A stretch of DNA of 64,000 nucleotides from Marinobacter algicola DG893. Its GTDB lineage: Bacteria; Pseudomonadota; Gammaproteobacteria; Pseudomonadales; Oleiphilaceae. Positions 1 through 9,957 of this stretch are shown here, one piece after another. The DNA is taken from contig NZ_ABCP01000018.1 in assembly GCF_000170835.1 (NCBI RefSeq), positions 1-64,000 of the forward strand, in the 5' to 3' direction. A program made the position numbers and the translations under genes. Within the stretch, counting starts at the first letter, position 1. Each line of letters opens with the position of its first letter. The notes under the pieces are model-generated. The model had not been told where the DNA came from. It did no database searches and worked only from the letters and a program-made list of their open reading frames with translations.

Positions 1-11
1 AGATCCAGACT

Positions 12-1223
12 TTAAAGCGTGCGACCTTTGCCAGCGGCGATACGCAGGCGCAAGGCATTCAGCTTGATAAAGCCTTCCGCATCCTTCTGGTCATACGCGC
101 CCTGATCTTCCTCGAAGGTCGCAATTTTCTCATCGAACAACGAATCGTTCGACTTACGACCAACCACATCCACATTGCCCTTGTAGAGCTTCAGACGCAC
201 GGTACCGTTTACATAGGTCTGAGTCTGGTCAATCAGCGCCTGCAAAGCTTCCCGCTCAGGAGACCACCAGTATCCGTTGTAAATCACCTCCGCATAACGC
301 GGCATGATGCTGTCTTTCAGATGCGCAACTTCGCGGTCCAGGGTAATGGACTCAATGGCTCGATGGGCGCGCAGCATGATGGTGCCGCCCGGAGTTTCGT
401 AACACCCCCGAGACTTCATGCCCACATAACGGTTCTCAACAATGTCCAGGCGCCCAATGCCGTTCTCGCCCGCAACCTTGTTCAGATGCCCAAGCACCTC
501 GTGTGGCTTCATGGCCTGACCATCGATGGCGACAATATCGCCTTTCTCATAGGTCACTTCGATGTAGGAGGGCGTGTCAGGAGCCGCTTCCGGAGACACA
601 CTCCAGCGCCACATATCTTCCTCGGCTTCCGCCCAGGGATCCTCCAGGTTGATGCCTTCATAAGAGATATGCAGCAAGTTGGCATCCATGGAATACGGGC
701 TCTTGCCCTTCTTCTTCTCCACCGGAATGTTGCGCTCGTCGCAGTAAGCCAACAATTTTTCGCGGGAATTCAGATCCCACTCGCGCCAGGGGGCAATTAC
801 CTTCACACCCGGCTTCAGCGCATAGGCACCTAATTCGAAACGAACCTGATCGTTGCCTTTGCCAGTGGCACCGTGGGAAATCGCGTCCGCACCGGTTTCG
901 TTGGCAATCTCAATCAAACGACGGGAGATCAGCGGGCGTGCGATGGAGGTACCCAGCAGGTACTCTCCTTCGTAGATGGTGTTGGCGCGGAACATCGGGA
1001 ACACGTAGTCACGAACGAATTCCTCGCGCAGATCCTCAATGTAGATTTCCTTTACGCCGAGCGCTTTCGCTTTCGCGCGCGCCGGTTCCACTTCCTCGCC
1101 CTGGCCGATGTCGGCAGTGAACGTCACCACCTCACATTCATAGGTATCCTGCAACCAGCGAACGATTACCGAGGTATCCAGGCCACCGGAATACGCCAGA
1201 ACCACCTTTTTAATATCAGACAT
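12..1223 (-). CDS. argG: Argininosuccinate synthase
   Basis: Cytoplasmic enzyme that joins citrulline and aspartate with ATP to form argininosuccinate, the penultimate step of arginine synthesis. The N-terminus has the PP-loop AYSGGLDTS and the whole 403-residue length fits the family. I place the start at the ATG of [14 protein letters not shown] (1223) and not at an in-frame codon 12 residues upstream, because the family begins right before this beta strand. The gene lies at the window edge and is separated from fliS by 183 bases without an obvious gene, so it is probably transcribed on its own. Nothing unusual is seen. Confidence 0.97.
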   Translation of the reverse strand: MSDIKKVVLAYSGGLDTSVIVRWLQDTYECEVVTFTADIGQGEEVEPARAKAKALGVKEIYIEDLREEFVRDYVFPMFRANTIYEGEYLLGTSIARPLISRRLIEIANETGADAISHGATGKGNDQVRFELGAYALKPGVKVIAPWREWDLNSREKLLAYCDERNIPVEKKKGKSPYSMDANLLHISYEGINLEDPWAEAEEDMWRWSVSPEAAPDTPSYIEVTYEKGDIVAIDGQAMKPHEVLGHLNKVAGENGIGRLDIVENRYVGMKSRGCYETPGGTIMLRAHRAIESITLDREVAHLKDSIMPRYAEVIYNGYWWSPEREALQALIDQTQTYVNGTVRLKLYKGNVDVVGRKSNDSLFDEKIATFEEDQGAYDQKDAEGFIKLNALRLRIAAGKGRTL

Positions 1224-1406
1224 GCCCTTGCTCCAGACTGAACAGAATGGATGTATCAAAAAATAAGGAGCGTATTGTACGGGACAGCGGGGGGAATGGC
1301 TATTGGGGGTATACGGGCGGCCTTGTTAACGACCGCAGATGCCACCGGCAGGACACCAAGTGGCATCCTGGATATAACGCACGATTTTCAGACCAGAACG
1401 TCGTAT

Positions 1407-1808
1407 TCAGACAGCCTGCTGCTGCTTGGAGGTGGCCTCTTCGCGAATGCCATCCCATCCATCCTTGATTGAACGCAGAAGGTCCGCCACTTCATCAAGC
1501 TTAGCAACGTCATTCTTGGCGTTCGCTTCAAAAAGGGTCCGCTCCATGTAGTCATAAAGCGATTCCAGGCGTACGGCCAGATCACCGCCCTTCTCGAAAT
1601 CCAGGAAGCCACGGAGACCACCGATGATTTCAATCGCTTTGGAAATCAGCCGGCCTTTGCCCTCAAAGTCCTTTGCCTGCATTCTGGCCTTAGCCATGTT
1701 AATGCGCTCCAACGCTCCGTTGTATAGAAGCTGGATCAGCTTGTGAGGATCGGCATCGGTAATGCTGGTTTGGGCGTTTACGCGTTGGTAAGCCTGTAAA
1801 CCGTTCAT
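1407..1808 (-). CDS. fliS: Flagellin export chaperone FliS
   Basis: FliS binds the disordered C-terminus of flagellin in the cytoplasm and stops it polymerising before export. The 133-residue product, starting MNGLQAYQRVNAQ, has the FliS hallmarks: early QAY motif, HKLIQLLYNGALERI helix and a YDYMERTLFEAN segment. The start at 1808 is chosen over an in-frame upstream codon because the family begins at this Met. It follows fliD by 36 bases and is last in the fliD-fliS pair, probably using the sigma-28 promoter before fliD. No terminator with a clear T-tract was found downstream. Confidence 0.95.
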   Translation of the reverse strand: MNGLQAYQRVNAQTSITDADPHKLIQLLYNGALERINMAKARMQAKDFEGKGRLISKAIEIIGGLRGFLDFEKGGDLAVRLESLYDYMERTLFEANAKNDVAKLDEVADLLRSIKDGWDGIREEATSKQQQAV

Positions 1809-1844
1809 AAGTGACCTCTTTATTCGCTCTTCAAGCAATAAACA

Positions 1845-3836
1845 TCAATTGTTATTGCGATTATTCTGTGGCGCCAGAGCAGCGAGCTGCTGACTCACAA
1901 AGTCCTGCGTACTGTTCAGTTGCGAGATCAGTGAATCCGCAGCTGTGAATTGACTCACCAGGCGCTCTCGATAGGCTGTAATTCTCTCTTCCAGCCGAAT
2001 CTGATTTTCCTGAATTCGCTCTAAATCGCGGTTCAGGCTCTCGGTTCTGGTATCAATTGCACCATCGGCACCGACAAAGTTGGTGATCAGATCAACCGTA
2101 CGTTCGCCAACACCTTCAATAAACTGTATCGAGCCTCGACTTCCAGTCTGCTCGCCCAGTATTTTCACCTGGAGCCCGGACGCCGCACCGCTGTTTTCGC
2201 CCAGAAACAGTGTTTGCCCTTCGCCTTCAGCCGTTCTTCCGTCAATGGTACCCGCAACATCGAGGCCATCCGTGCTTGTGGCGGCATCCAATCCAAACGT
2301 AGCCGCGCTTTCAGCGGACGACAAGGTGACCGAAGACTCGCTGCCATAGGTGGAAGAAGAGAAAACCAACTCATCCCCTGCTCCCAGGCTCACCTGAACG
2401 GATCCCTCTGACGCGTTCAGCGCGTTGTTGCTATTAAGCTGAGCCTGAATCTCGTCAGCCAGATCCTGAGCGCTGTTGTAAGTCTGCTGCGTAAGCTGAA
2501 GGTTAACGGAGGTGTCACCGTTAACCAGCAGTGAAAGTTCATCATTTGTTCCGTCAATCGTAACGGGAAAAGTGGCCGCAGCATTCCCGGCGAGCGTGCC
2601 TTGGGTCGCAGCCTGGGTCACGTTGATATCATAGGTTCCAGGTTCGGTGTTTACACCACTGCGAACAAACTCCACCTGGCTGTCCGTAGCCCTGCCCTGT
2701 TCGGCAAACAAGGCCGTGACATCATCCGGATTGGCCTTTAACTGCTCCATGAACTCTTCGCGGTCAAATTCTAGAGAACCAGTCTCGAAATTTGTGGTAA
2801 TACCCACATCCGCCAGGCTTCGGACACTTGCATCTTCAAGACCGGGAACAACGCGGGTCAGCACTTGGCGGAGTTGATTCTGAATACCCCGAATAACGCT
2901 ATCGCCCGTCAGGAGGCTTCCGCTACCGCTCTCTGCATTGAATCCTGCCAGAGCATCAATGGTTTCCTGCAGGCCATTAAATTTCTCGACAAAGCCCTGA
3001 ACACGGTCTGCTACAGCTCCGAGATCCTGTTCAACCTTTACCGTGGACGTACCAGTGGCCGTCAGATCAAATGTCAAACCGTCAATGACGTTCTCAAAAC
3101 TATTGGTAGAACGGGTAACCTCGACGCCATTAATACTCATCACGGCGTCCGACGCAGCGATTGTCTCATTGAGACCGGCGCCCGCATCCATTGATGCATT
3201 AAACGCAAAGCGGGAAAGCCCCTGGGCATCGGTATCCGTTCCGGCGCTGTCGCCCGATACGGAAATGCTAACGGCGTTTGCCGTACCGGTTTCGTCTGCC
3301 GATAGCACAAGTTGAAAGCCACTACCGGTATCGATTACGCCTGCTGACACCCCTGCATCGGAATCGTTGATCGCGTTTGCCAGGCCCTGCAACGTATCGT
3401 TACTGCTATCTATGACAATGTTGGTGGTTTTGTCACCGACGGAAAGCGTCATTGTTCCCTGGCCAACACTGGTCTTGTCCCGATCCGCAAATACGTCACG
3501 CGATGCAAGCGCCTGAGCACTGGCGAGACTTGTCACATCGACACTATAAGTACCACGGTTAGCCTTGGAACTATCCACAGACACAGCAATGTCTTCGTTG
3601 GACGACGTTGCAGAAAAGGCTTTGAGATTATCTGGCGCACTCAGCTGCCGCATTGGAAGACGCAGCTCTGTCACTGCGCTGCGCAACGTGCCGTAGGCAG
3701 AAATCAGCGCCTGGGTGCGTTCGGTTTTCTGCGCCAATCGCTTTTCCGTCGGTGCCCGCTCCGCTTGCACCAACTGATCGACCAGCTCGGAGGTCAGAAC
3801 ACCAGACCCGATACCCAACGATGATATATTTGCCAT
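1845..3836 (-). CDS. fliD: Flagellar filament cap FliD (hook-associated protein 2)
   Basis: FliD caps the growing filament and promotes insertion of exported flagellin subunits. The protein has 663 residues, with the N-terminal coiled-coil part (SLGIGSGVLTSELVDQLVQAE) and the C-terminal helical part ending in a Gln/Leu-rich helix (ISQLNSTQDFVSQQLAAL). The middle is Ser/Thr/Asp-rich and variable, as in other caps. A strong Shine-Dalgarno (GGAGG) lies just before the ATG at 3836. A near-consensus sigma-28 promoter is at 3880-3906, so expression should follow hook completion and FlgM release. It is somewhat longer than enterobacterial FliD (about 470 residues) through an enlarged central domain. 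Confidence 0.95.
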   Translation of the reverse strand: MANISSLGIGSGVLTSELVDQLVQAERAPTEKRLAQKTERTQALISAYGTLRSAVTELRLPMRQLSAPDNLKAFSATSSNEDIAVSVDSSKANRGTYSVDVTSLASAQALASRDVFADRDKTSVGQGTMTLSVGDKTTNIVIDSSNDTLQGLANAINDSDAGVSAGVIDTGSGFQLVLSADETGTANAVSISVSGDSAGTDTDAQGLSRFAFNASMDAGAGLNETIAASDAVMSINGVEVTRSTNSFENVIDGLTFDLTATGTSTVKVEQDLGAVADRVQGFVEKFNGLQETIDALAGFNAESGSGSLLTGDSVIRGIQNQLRQVLTRVVPGLEDASVRSLADVGITTNFETGSLEFDREEFMEQLKANPDDVTALFAEQGRATDSQVEFVRSGVNTEPGTYDINVTQAATQGTLAGNAAATFPVTIDGTNDELSLLVNGDTSVNLQLTQQTYNSAQDLADEIQAQLNSNNALNASEGSVQVSLGAGDELVFSSSTYGSESSVTLSSAESAATFGLDAATSTDGLDVAGTIDGRTAEGEGQTLFLGENSGAASGLQVKILGEQTGSRGSIQFIEGVGERTVDLITNFVGADGAIDTRTESLNRDLERIQENQIRLEERITAYRERLVSQFTAADSLISQLNSTQDFVSQQLAALAPQNNRNNN

Positions 3837-3879
3837 AGTATGTGCCTCCTCAGGAGGGCAATTTCCAATGCTATTCCAT

Positions 3880-3906
3880 ATATCGGCCTAAAGCGGCAAA
3901 ACTTTG
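3880..3906 (-). promoter_or_regulatory. Sigma-28 (FliA) promoter of fliD-fliS
   Basis: On the minus strand the sequence reads CAAAGTTT, 11 bases, GCCGATAT. This differs from the enterobacterial FliA consensus (TAAAGTTT-N11-GCCGATAA) at only the two outermost positions and has exact spacing. Transcription should start near 3872, about 35 bases before the fliD ATG. Confidence 0.85.
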
Positions 3907-3942
3907 CCTTTTCTTCCGACCAATTTGTAACCACATGTAAGC

Positions 3943-3976
3943 AAAACACCGCCGGCCCCTTTCGGGTGCGGCGGTG
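3943..3976 (-). terminator. Rho-independent terminator after flaG
   Basis: The arms CACCGCC and GGCGGTG (3947-3976), with further inner pairing, form a GC-rich hairpin followed on the minus strand by TTTT. It lies between the flaG stop (4019) and the fliD promoter, so it separates flaG from fliD transcription. Confidence 0.75.
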
Positions 3977-4018
3977 CTGAACAACCGTTTTCAACGTCAG
4001 GCCAAGAGCGGCAAACGC

Positions 4019-4459
4019 CTATACCTTCGTGTTGAATAACGTCAGCGGTTCATCCTGCTGCAAGTTTTCTGCCAACCTCAACGCAACCTCATCCGGAATT
4101 TGCCGGATAACCTCCTGGGTGGACTGATCGACAACTTTGACGATCGTTTGCCCCCGCTCGTTATCCACTTCAAACTGCAAATCCCTCTGGACCGTCTGAA
4201 CGAAATCGTTCAGTTGAGACACGGCATCATCCAATTTCTCTTTCTGTGCCTCACTGCGCCTTTCGAGCCTCTCAGCTTTCGAAAGTTCCTGAGCCCCGGA
4301 TAACATCTCCGGACGCTCAGCAAGACCAGGTGATGAAGGTGCAGTCAGGGCGGAGGCATTCCTGCCTTCGGCCTGAGATGACGAAATTGCCCGAGCCGGA
4401 GCTTGCTCGCTGGAACGAATCAGCTTCAAATCCGGGCCATTCAGGTTAACGCCATTCAT
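4019..4459 (-). CDS. flaG: FlaG family flagellar protein
   Basis: FlaG is a small protein of polar flagellar systems thought to influence filament length; its molecular role is not settled. The 146-residue product has a disordered N-terminal half and the conserved C-terminal FlaG region (LNDFVQTVQRDLQFEVD..IVKVVDQSTQEVIRQIPDEVALRLAENL). It starts with MNGVNLNGPD at 4459, 71 bases after the flagellin gene, and ends in a hairpin terminator. The flagellin terminator lies just upstream and I see no clear promoter in the gap, so read-through from the flagellin gene may supply it. Confidence 0.9.
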   Translation of the reverse strand: MNGVNLNGPDLKLIRSSEQAPARAISSSQAEGRNASALTAPSSPGLAERPEMLSGAQELSKAERLERRSEAQKEKLDDAVSQLNDFVQTVQRDLQFEVDNERGQTIVKVVDQSTQEVIRQIPDEVALRLAENLQQDEPLTLFNTKV

Positions 4460-4491
4460 AGCTCACCTCGCTATCCTCATACAGCAGTAAA

Positions 4492-4511
4492 CCGGGGCCC
4501 AAAGGCCCCGG
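4492..4511 (-). terminator. Hairpin downstream of minus-strand flagellin
   Basis: Perfect 8-bp arms CCGGGGCC and GGCCCCGG with a four-base loop lie 20 bases after the flagellin stop. On the minus strand the hairpin is followed only by TTTACTG, a weak T-tract, so it may act as a partial terminator or as an mRNA 3' end stabiliser while letting some flaG transcription through. Confidence 0.6.
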
Positions 4512-4530
4512 CCTTGCCGTTATGCCCCTG

Positions 4531-6033
4531 TTACTGCAGGAGGGACAGAACCTGCTGTGGACGGGCATTCGCCTGTGCCAGTACAGAGATACCAGCTTGC
4601 TGGAGAACCTGCGCCTTGGACAGCTTAGCAGTTTCAGATGCGAAGTCTGCATCCAGAATCCGGCTGTTAGCGGCCGACAGGTTTTCGGCAGTTGTGCTCA
4701 GGTTGGCGATCGTAGACTCGAACCGGTTCTGGGCAGCACCCAGATCGGCGCGGATACCACTGATCTGCTCCAGAGCCGCATCTGCAATCTCGATTGCGCT
4801 GTTAGCGCCCGCAACAGTACCGATGTCGATAGAAGACACTGACTGGAGGTTGGAACCAACCACGGTGTCGGCTGCGACGTTCAGAATGCTACCGGCAGTC
4901 TCTGCGACAGAGGAGCTTACTGAGAATGCACCGGAAGAGGCGAATTCAACAGAGCCAGAAGCAATCGTGCTGTCAGTGCTGCCAGCGGTCAAAGTAACCG
5001 CTGATGGGTCACCGCTGCCCTGCAGCGTGGCGGTACCGGTCGCGTTACCTGAGTTGGCAAAGTCCTGCAGACGGATGTCTTTGCCATCAGCCTGGGTCAG
5101 TGTGATTTCGCCACCGTTTGCTTCAGCCGTAACACCAGTGGTGCCTGAGGTATCGTTGATCGCTTTGGCCAGCGCACCCAGGTCAGTGGTCGTTACCGCT
5201 GCGGAGATGGTCGCTGTGTCGCCACCACTGCCAAGCGTAAAGGAAACCGTACCATCGTCAGACAGACCAGCGAGGGTTGCCGTGGTGGATGCCGTAGCCG
5301 TTACACCAGTCGTGCCGGTTTCAGCGTTAACAGCAGCCGCAATCGCTTCTGCAGTATCGCCCTGGGTAATACCGATGACCTCAGAGCCTTCAGTTCCAGA
5401 AACGGTGATGTTCTGTGTAGCAATCGTATTGTTGGCAACGGTTGCCACATCAGCGGCCGCGACTGCAACAGAACCCGTGCCCTGACTGACAGTGGTATCA
5501 CTTTCACCGGATACGGTGTTGTTACCAAGGTCGGCACCACGAGCGCCAGTTACAGAGACCGAGATGGTCTGGTTAGCGTTGGCACCAACCTGGAATGACT
5601 GGGCAGTGAAGCTGCCATCCAGAAGGTTGAGGCCGTTAAACTGGGTGGTACCGGCAATACGATCAAGCTCTTGCTTCAGCTGGTTTACTTCGCCCTGAAG
5701 TGCAGAGCGGTCGGAAGAAGAGTTGGTAGAGTTGGCCGACTGAACAGACAGCTCACGGATGCGCTGCAGGATGTTGGTGGTTTCTTCCAGAGCACCTTCA
5801 GCAGTCTGAGCCAGGGAAATACCGTCGTTGGCGTTACGCTGGGCAACATTCAGACCAGAGATCTGGGACTGAAAACGGGTCGAAATTGCAAGGCCAGCAG
5901 CATCGTCCTTGGCGGAGTTGATGCGCAGACCGGAAGACAGACGCTCCAGAGCTTGGTTAGAAAGCTCCTGGGATTTGTTCAGCTGGTTCTGAGCTGACAG
6001 TGACGCAACGTTAGTGTTAATACCGAGAGCCAT
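4531..6033 (-). CDS. fliC: Flagellin (filament subunit), minus-strand copy
   Basis: Filament subunit exported through the flagellar type III apparatus. The 500-residue protein has the conserved D0/D1 N-terminus ([34 protein letters not shown]) and C-terminus ([26 protein letters not shown], ending LSLLQ). The central part is Thr/Ser/Gly-rich and carries flagellin IN-type repeats ([37 protein letters not shown]), which would be surface exposed and possible O-glycosylation targets. A good ribosome site (AGGAG) precedes the ATG, and a sigma-28 promoter is at 6121-6147. It is divergent from a second flagellin of nearly the same length. Confidence 0.97.
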   Translation of the reverse strand: MALGINTNVASLSAQNQLNKSQELSNQALERLSSGLRINSAKDDAAGLAISTRFQSQISGLNVAQRNANDGISLAQTAEGALEETTNILQRIRELSVQSANSTNSSSDRSALQGEVNQLKQELDRIAGTTQFNGLNLLDGSFTAQSFQVGANANQTISVSVTGARGADLGNNTVSGESDTTVSQGTGSVAVAAADVATVANNTIATQNITVSGTEGSEVIGITQGDTAEAIAAAVNAETGTTGVTATASTTATLAGLSDDGTVSFTLGSGGDTATISAAVTTTDLGALAKAINDTSGTTGVTAEANGGEITLTQADGKDIRLQDFANSGNATGTATLQGSGDPSAVTLTAGSTDSTIASGSVEFASSGAFSVSSSVAETAGSILNVAADTVVGSNLQSVSSIDIGTVAGANSAIEIADAALEQISGIRADLGAAQNRFESTIANLSTTAENLSAANSRILDADFASETAKLSKAQVLQQAGISVLAQANARPQQVLSLLQ

Positions 6034-6120
6034 ATTGCTTCTCCTTCGACATATGTCGTTATTTCATGGAAAAGGAATGGCGCCCATTTTCAGTTTGGGA
6101 GCGCCCCCCTGTTATTGCGC

Positions 6121-6147
6121 TTAACGGCGCCCCCGTCCGTACCTTTA
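6121..6147 (-). promoter_or_regulatory. Sigma-28 (FliA) promoter of minus-strand flagellin
   Basis: On the minus strand TAAAGGTA, 11 bases, GCCGTTAA matches the sigma-28 consensus with exact spacing and a single mismatch in the -10 element. Predicted transcription start is near 6113, giving a leader of about 80 bases to the ATG at 6033. Confidence 0.8.
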
Positions 6148-6298
6148 GAAAAAATTAACGGTATTTTGTAAGGGAATGTAAAAGCGGCAATAGTCTTCCT
6201 TATACCGCTAATGTGAACAATTGGACTCATACCCGAAAACCAGAAAATCCCACGAAAAAGTTATTTCAATCATATAGTTAATAATAAAACCCCGAAAT

Positions 6299-6314
6299 TG
6301 GCACAGCCTTCGCT
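6299..6314 (+). promoter_or_regulatory. Sigma-54 (RpoN) promoter of plus-strand flagellin
   Basis: TGGCAC, five bases, then TCGCT matches the -24/-12 consensus TGGCAC-N5-TTGCW with one mismatch and correct GG-to-GC spacing of 12. Transcription should start near 6326, about 90 bases before the ATG at 6414. It implies control by an RpoN enhancer-binding protein of the FleQ/FlrC type, none of which is encoded here. Confidence 0.7.
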
Positions 6315-6413
6315 TATCTCCCTGCAAACGGCAATTAAATGAACTTCCGCCGGCAAGGCGTCCATTTTGATCGGGCACCGGGTTACCGGCATCTCTGAGC
6401 AGGGAGAAATGTT

Positions 6414-7925
6414 ATGCCTCAGATCATCAACACCAATATTGCGTCGCTGAATGCACAGCGAAACCTGAATACTTCGCAGGAAGACTCCAACGTTGCCCTG
6501 CAGCGACTGTCATCCGGCCTGCGTATCAACTCCGCCAAGGACGACGCCGCCGGACTGGCCATCTCCGAGCGATTCACATCGCAGATCAAAGGTCTCAACC
6601 AGGCCATTCGAAACGCCAATGACGGTATTTCCCTGGCTCAGACCGCCGAAGGCGCCCTGGGCGAATCCGGAAACATCCTGCAGCGCATCCGGGAACTCGC
6701 CGTACAGTCCGCCAACGCTACCAACTCCGCATCTGACAGGAAGGCCCTGCAGTCTGAAGTAAACCAGCTAAAAGGTGAGCTCGAGCGCATTGCCACCACC
6801 ACCGAATTCAACGGACTGAAACTTCTGGACGGCACCTTCCAGGCTCAGAAGTTCCAGGCTGGCGCCAACGAAAACCAGAGCATCGCCGTTTCCATCGAAG
6901 GTGCCCGAACCGCCGACCTAGCAAACAACACGCTCGACGCTGCCAACGCAACCCTGAACCAGGGCACCGGTTCAACAACGGCAGCGAATGCGACGTTACC
7001 CGCACAAAACACGATCGCCACGCAGAATCTCACCATTTCCAGCTCGCTGGACAGCCAGGTGGTGCCCATTACAGCAGGTGACACAGCGGAAGACATCGCC
7101 GCAGCCATCAACGACATTGGTGCCACGACGGGTGTGAACGCAACGGCAAGAACATCGGCGACCCTGAGCAACACCGCTACCACGCCAATCGCCGTGCCTC
7201 AAACCGTATCGCTCACGCTTTCCAACGGTAGCAGTTCAGCAACCATTTCCGCGCAGATCACCGATGCGAACGACCTCTCAGCAATTGCACGTGAGGTGAA
7301 CGCAGCTTCCGGCAAGACCGGCATTACCGCGGAAGTCGCTAACGACGGCAGCATCACGCTGATTCAGGAGCAAGGTAAAGACATCACTATTGAAGACTTT
7401 ACCGCAGCGGGCTCTCAGCAACTGGCGGTACAGGGTAGTGGCGATCCAAGTGCCATCGAACTGACAAACGGTGGTGCCAATGCCACACGTATCGCCGGGG
7501 AATTGACACTGGACTCCTCCGTTAGCTTCGCGGCGACGTCTGACGCCACCCTGGCCGCAGGCAGCGTTCTGAACAGTGCACAGAATACCGCCGCCGGCTC
7601 CACACCTGAAGAAGTGGCAGGTATTGATATAAGCACCGTTGACGGCGCAACCAGTGCACTTGCAGTTGTGGATGCGGCATTGGAAACCATCAGTGGCATT
7701 CGTGCCGATCTGGGCGCCGCGCAGAATCGACTCGAGTCGACCATTGCCAACCTGAGTACGACCTCTGAGAACCTTTCGGCCGCGCGTTCGCGAATTCGTG
7801 ATGCAGACTTTGCCGCCGAATCCGCGGAACTCGCCCGCACCCAAGTGCTCCAGCAGGCTGGCTTGTCGGTATTGGCCCAGGCCAACGCAAGACCGCAGCA
7901 GGTTCTGCAGCTGCTGCAGGGTTAA
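6414..7925 (+). CDS. Flagellin (filament subunit), plus-strand copy
   Basis: Second flagellin, 503 residues. Its N- and C-terminal D0/D1 regions are nearly the same as those of the divergent flagellin ([44 protein letters not shown], ending VLQLLQG). The central region keeps the IN-type layout ([37 protein letters not shown]) but has diverged more. It is preceded by GGGAG at a good distance from the ATG. Unlike its partner it has a sigma-54 promoter. It is followed 34 bases later by the TPR protein without a visible terminator, so the two are likely cotranscribed. Confidence 0.96.
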   Translation: MPQIINTNIASLNAQRNLNTSQEDSNVALQRLSSGLRINSAKDDAAGLAISERFTSQIKGLNQAIRNANDGISLAQTAEGALGESGNILQRIRELAVQSANATNSASDRKALQSEVNQLKGELERIATTTEFNGLKLLDGTFQAQKFQAGANENQSIAVSIEGARTADLANNTLDAANATLNQGTGSTTAANATLPAQNTIATQNLTISSSLDSQVVPITAGDTAEDIAAAINDIGATTGVNATARTSATLSNTATTPIAVPQTVSLTLSNGSSSATISAQITDANDLSAIAREVNAASGKTGITAEVANDGSITLIQEQGKDITIEDFTAAGSQQLAVQGSGDPSAIELTNGGANATRIAGELTLDSSVSFAATSDATLAAGSVLNSAQNTAAGSTPEEVAGIDISTVDGATSALAVVDAALETISGIRADLGAAQNRLESTIANLSTTSENLSAARSRIRDADFAAESAELARTQVLQQAGLSVLAQANARPQQVLQLLQG

Positions 7926-7959
7926 TCGGGTTTCATCACAGAGTTAAAGGGGTAGCCCC

Positions 7960-9957
7960 ATGCAAGCTCAGCACAATATCCATGCCACGGACGCACAAAA
8001 AGCCCACATTGCGCGGCTACTGCTGCAGGCAAACCTGGCTTATGCCGAGTCCAACACGCCGACATCACTGGTTCAGCGTCTCAAGTCGCGGCAGGAATGC
8101 CGTGACTATCTGAACGAGGTTCTGGCGCAGGAGCCGGGCAACGCCATCGCACTTGGCATGATGGGACGCGTGGAAATGGACGATGGCGCGCTTGATAAAG
8201 CACACACTCTGTTCACCGACAGCCTGAGCCATGACCCGGCACAGCCCCAACAATTCACCAATCTGGGCTACTGGGCGATCAAGTCCGAGCGCCCGGCCCT
8301 GGCAGAGCAGTATTTTATTCAGGCCCTGGAAATGGACCGGCAATCCGCCGCCGCTTTCGGTGGAGTCGCCCATGCCAAGTGCCTGCAGGGCCAGTTCGAT
8401 GTGGCCTACCTGCATTACCGAAAACTGCTGGAGATGGGCCTGGAATGGCCTTCGATCTACAGTGGTATGCTGACCTGTGCCGAGCATCTGGATGTAAACA
8501 GGGCCGATACCAAACTGGCCCGCGATGCCATTCTCCTACTACGCCATGACGGCCTGCCCCACCAGGAAATCGGCCGATTCGTAGGCGCCATCATCCGCCA
8601 GCAATACGATCTGGAAAACCCCAATGCCCAAGTGGCTCTGGACGCCGCCAGCGAGGACGAACTGCTGATCCTGGCACTGGAAAAAACCCTGATGCCGGAC
8701 CCGGCCGTAGAGGAACTGATAACGCTGCTGCGCCGAGCGATCATTGCCGAAGTCGCACAGACCGTTGAACTGCGGGACGAACTCCAACCGCTGGCACTGG
8801 CACTGGCGGTCTACGCTGATCGCACCGGTTACGCACTGACCGCGGAGGACGACGAAGAACGACTGGCCTCCGCCATCAACGATAGCATTTGCGCCCAGCT
8901 TGCCATGGGTGAACAGCAGGATGGCATGATCGGTTCGCTGATCATCAGTGCCATGTACGGCGCTCTGTTCCATCAGAAGTATGCTGTACAACTTGGCCGC
9001 TGGAACCTGGTGGACTGGCCGGTTGCCATGCAGGGGATGATGGCCGCCAGCTACTACAACCGCGCCTCGGAAGAAGCTATCAAACAGAATTTCGACGAAA
9101 AATCGGCCGAGCTTTGCCTGGAGAAAACCGATGTTCCCCAGGCCTGGCCCAACTGGTCAAAACTTGCCTATCGCTCCGAAACCAGCTTGAAAACCATGAT
9201 GGCGACTGAGCTCGGCATGAACACCGACCAACTGCCGGAAACGATCCGAATCATGGTGTGTGGTGCCCAGTCCGGCCAGCGCGCCATGGAACTGGCGCAC
9301 TACCTGAAAGACGTGGAAGTGATCGCCGTCGACGAATCCCTAGCAAACGTTGCCAAGGCAACGCGACTCTCCGGCGAAATGGGCATCAGCAACATCGTGT
9401 TCTGGCCCTGGTCCATCGCCCAACAGTTCGTTGCCGATGACCACAAGGTTCACTGGATCGAAATCGGGCGCCTGCCATCAACGAATATGACCGACGTATC
9501 GCTCGCGGCCCTCGTGAGTTCAGCGACCGGTAACGGTGCTGTTGTCCATATGCACACTGCCGTCAACGAACAGACCGACGGCGACAAACAGATCCGCCGC
9601 CTGATCACCCAGCACGGCCTCAAACCGACACGTACGGCCCTTCGTCAGCTCCGCCGGATGGTGTTGACCAATCGTCAGGATCCGATGTGGCAATCCCTGG
9701 TTGCTGAAACCGACTTCTACGGCCTGGGTGGCTGCCGCGACCGCTGGTTTAGTGAGCAGGATTCACGGCAGTTGAAAGAGTTGATGGCGCTGGTCAGCAA
9801 CGAAGTGGACTGGAAACTGGTTAAAGCCCGGGATACCGACGGCCACAGCCTTGCCACCAAGCCTGTGCAACAACAGATCCAGGCAGAGGCACTGGGAAGT
9901 GAAGTGCAGAGTTTGATGGGGCAAGGATTGTCTGTGTATTTCCAGCGCCGCCGTTAG
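7960..9957 (+). CDS. TPR protein with methyltransferase-like Rossmann domain, flagellin-linked
   Basis: A 665-residue soluble protein. Residues about 45-180 hold tetratricopeptide repeats (for example AIALGMMGRVEMDDGALDKA, FTNLGYWAIKSERPALAEQY, AAFGGVAHAKCLQGQFDVAY). From about residue 429 there is a glycine-containing strand-loop motif (IMVCGAQSGQRAMELA) followed by an acidic strand end (VIAVDESLANVAKATRL), as in SAM-dependent methyltransferases. It has no signal peptide. The 34-base gap after a flagellin gene suggests it modifies flagellin or its glycan, but substrate and activity are inference; TPR plus Rossmann proteins next to flagellin genes also include glycan modification enzymes. Its stop overlaps the convergent sbcB stop by four bases. 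Confidence 0.75.
   Translation: MQAQHNIHATDAQKAHIARLLLQANLAYAESNTPTSLVQRLKSRQECRDYLNEVLAQEPGNAIALGMMGRVEMDDGALDKAHTLFTDSLSHDPAQPQQFTNLGYWAIKSERPALAEQYFIQALEMDRQSAAAFGGVAHAKCLQGQFDVAYLHYRKLLEMGLEWPSIYSGMLTCAEHLDVNRADTKLARDAILLLRHDGLPHQEIGRFVGAIIRQQYDLENPNAQVALDAASEDELLILALEKTLMPDPAVEELITLLRRAIIAEVAQTVELRDELQPLALALAVYADRTGYALTAEDDEERLASAINDSICAQLAMGEQQDGMIGSLIISAMYGALFHQKYAVQLGRWNLVDWPVAMQGMMAASYYNRASEEAIKQNFDEKSAELCLEKTDVPQAWPNWSKLAYRSETSLKTMMATELGMNTDQLPETIRIMVCGAQSGQRAMELAHYLKDVEVIAVDESLANVAKATRLSGEMGISNIVFWPWSIAQQFVADDHKVHWIEIGRLPSTNMTDVSLAALVSSATGNGAVVHMHTAVNEQTDGDKQIRRLITQHGLKPTRTALRQLRRMVLTNRQDPMWQSLVAETDFYGLGGCRDRWFSEQDSRQLKELMALVSNEVDWKLVKARDTDGHSLATKPVQQQIQAEALGSEVQSLMGQGLSVYFQRRR

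Larger units (their letters stand above)
6034..6413. other. Divergent flagellin intergenic region
   Basis: This 380-base spacer holds no gene. It carries the sigma-28 promoter of the minus-strand flagellin and the sigma-54 promoter of the plus-strand flagellin, with an AT-rich stretch (about 6145-6295) between them that could host activator sites for the sigma-54 promoter. I could not identify a specific activator site. Confidence 0.6.

Noticed and set aside
4403..5485. Long plus-strand open frame (360 codons) opposite the flagellin gene
   Set aside because: It is the mirror of a low-complexity Ala/Thr/Ser coding region; composition is biased, there is no ribosome site, and no domain is visible.
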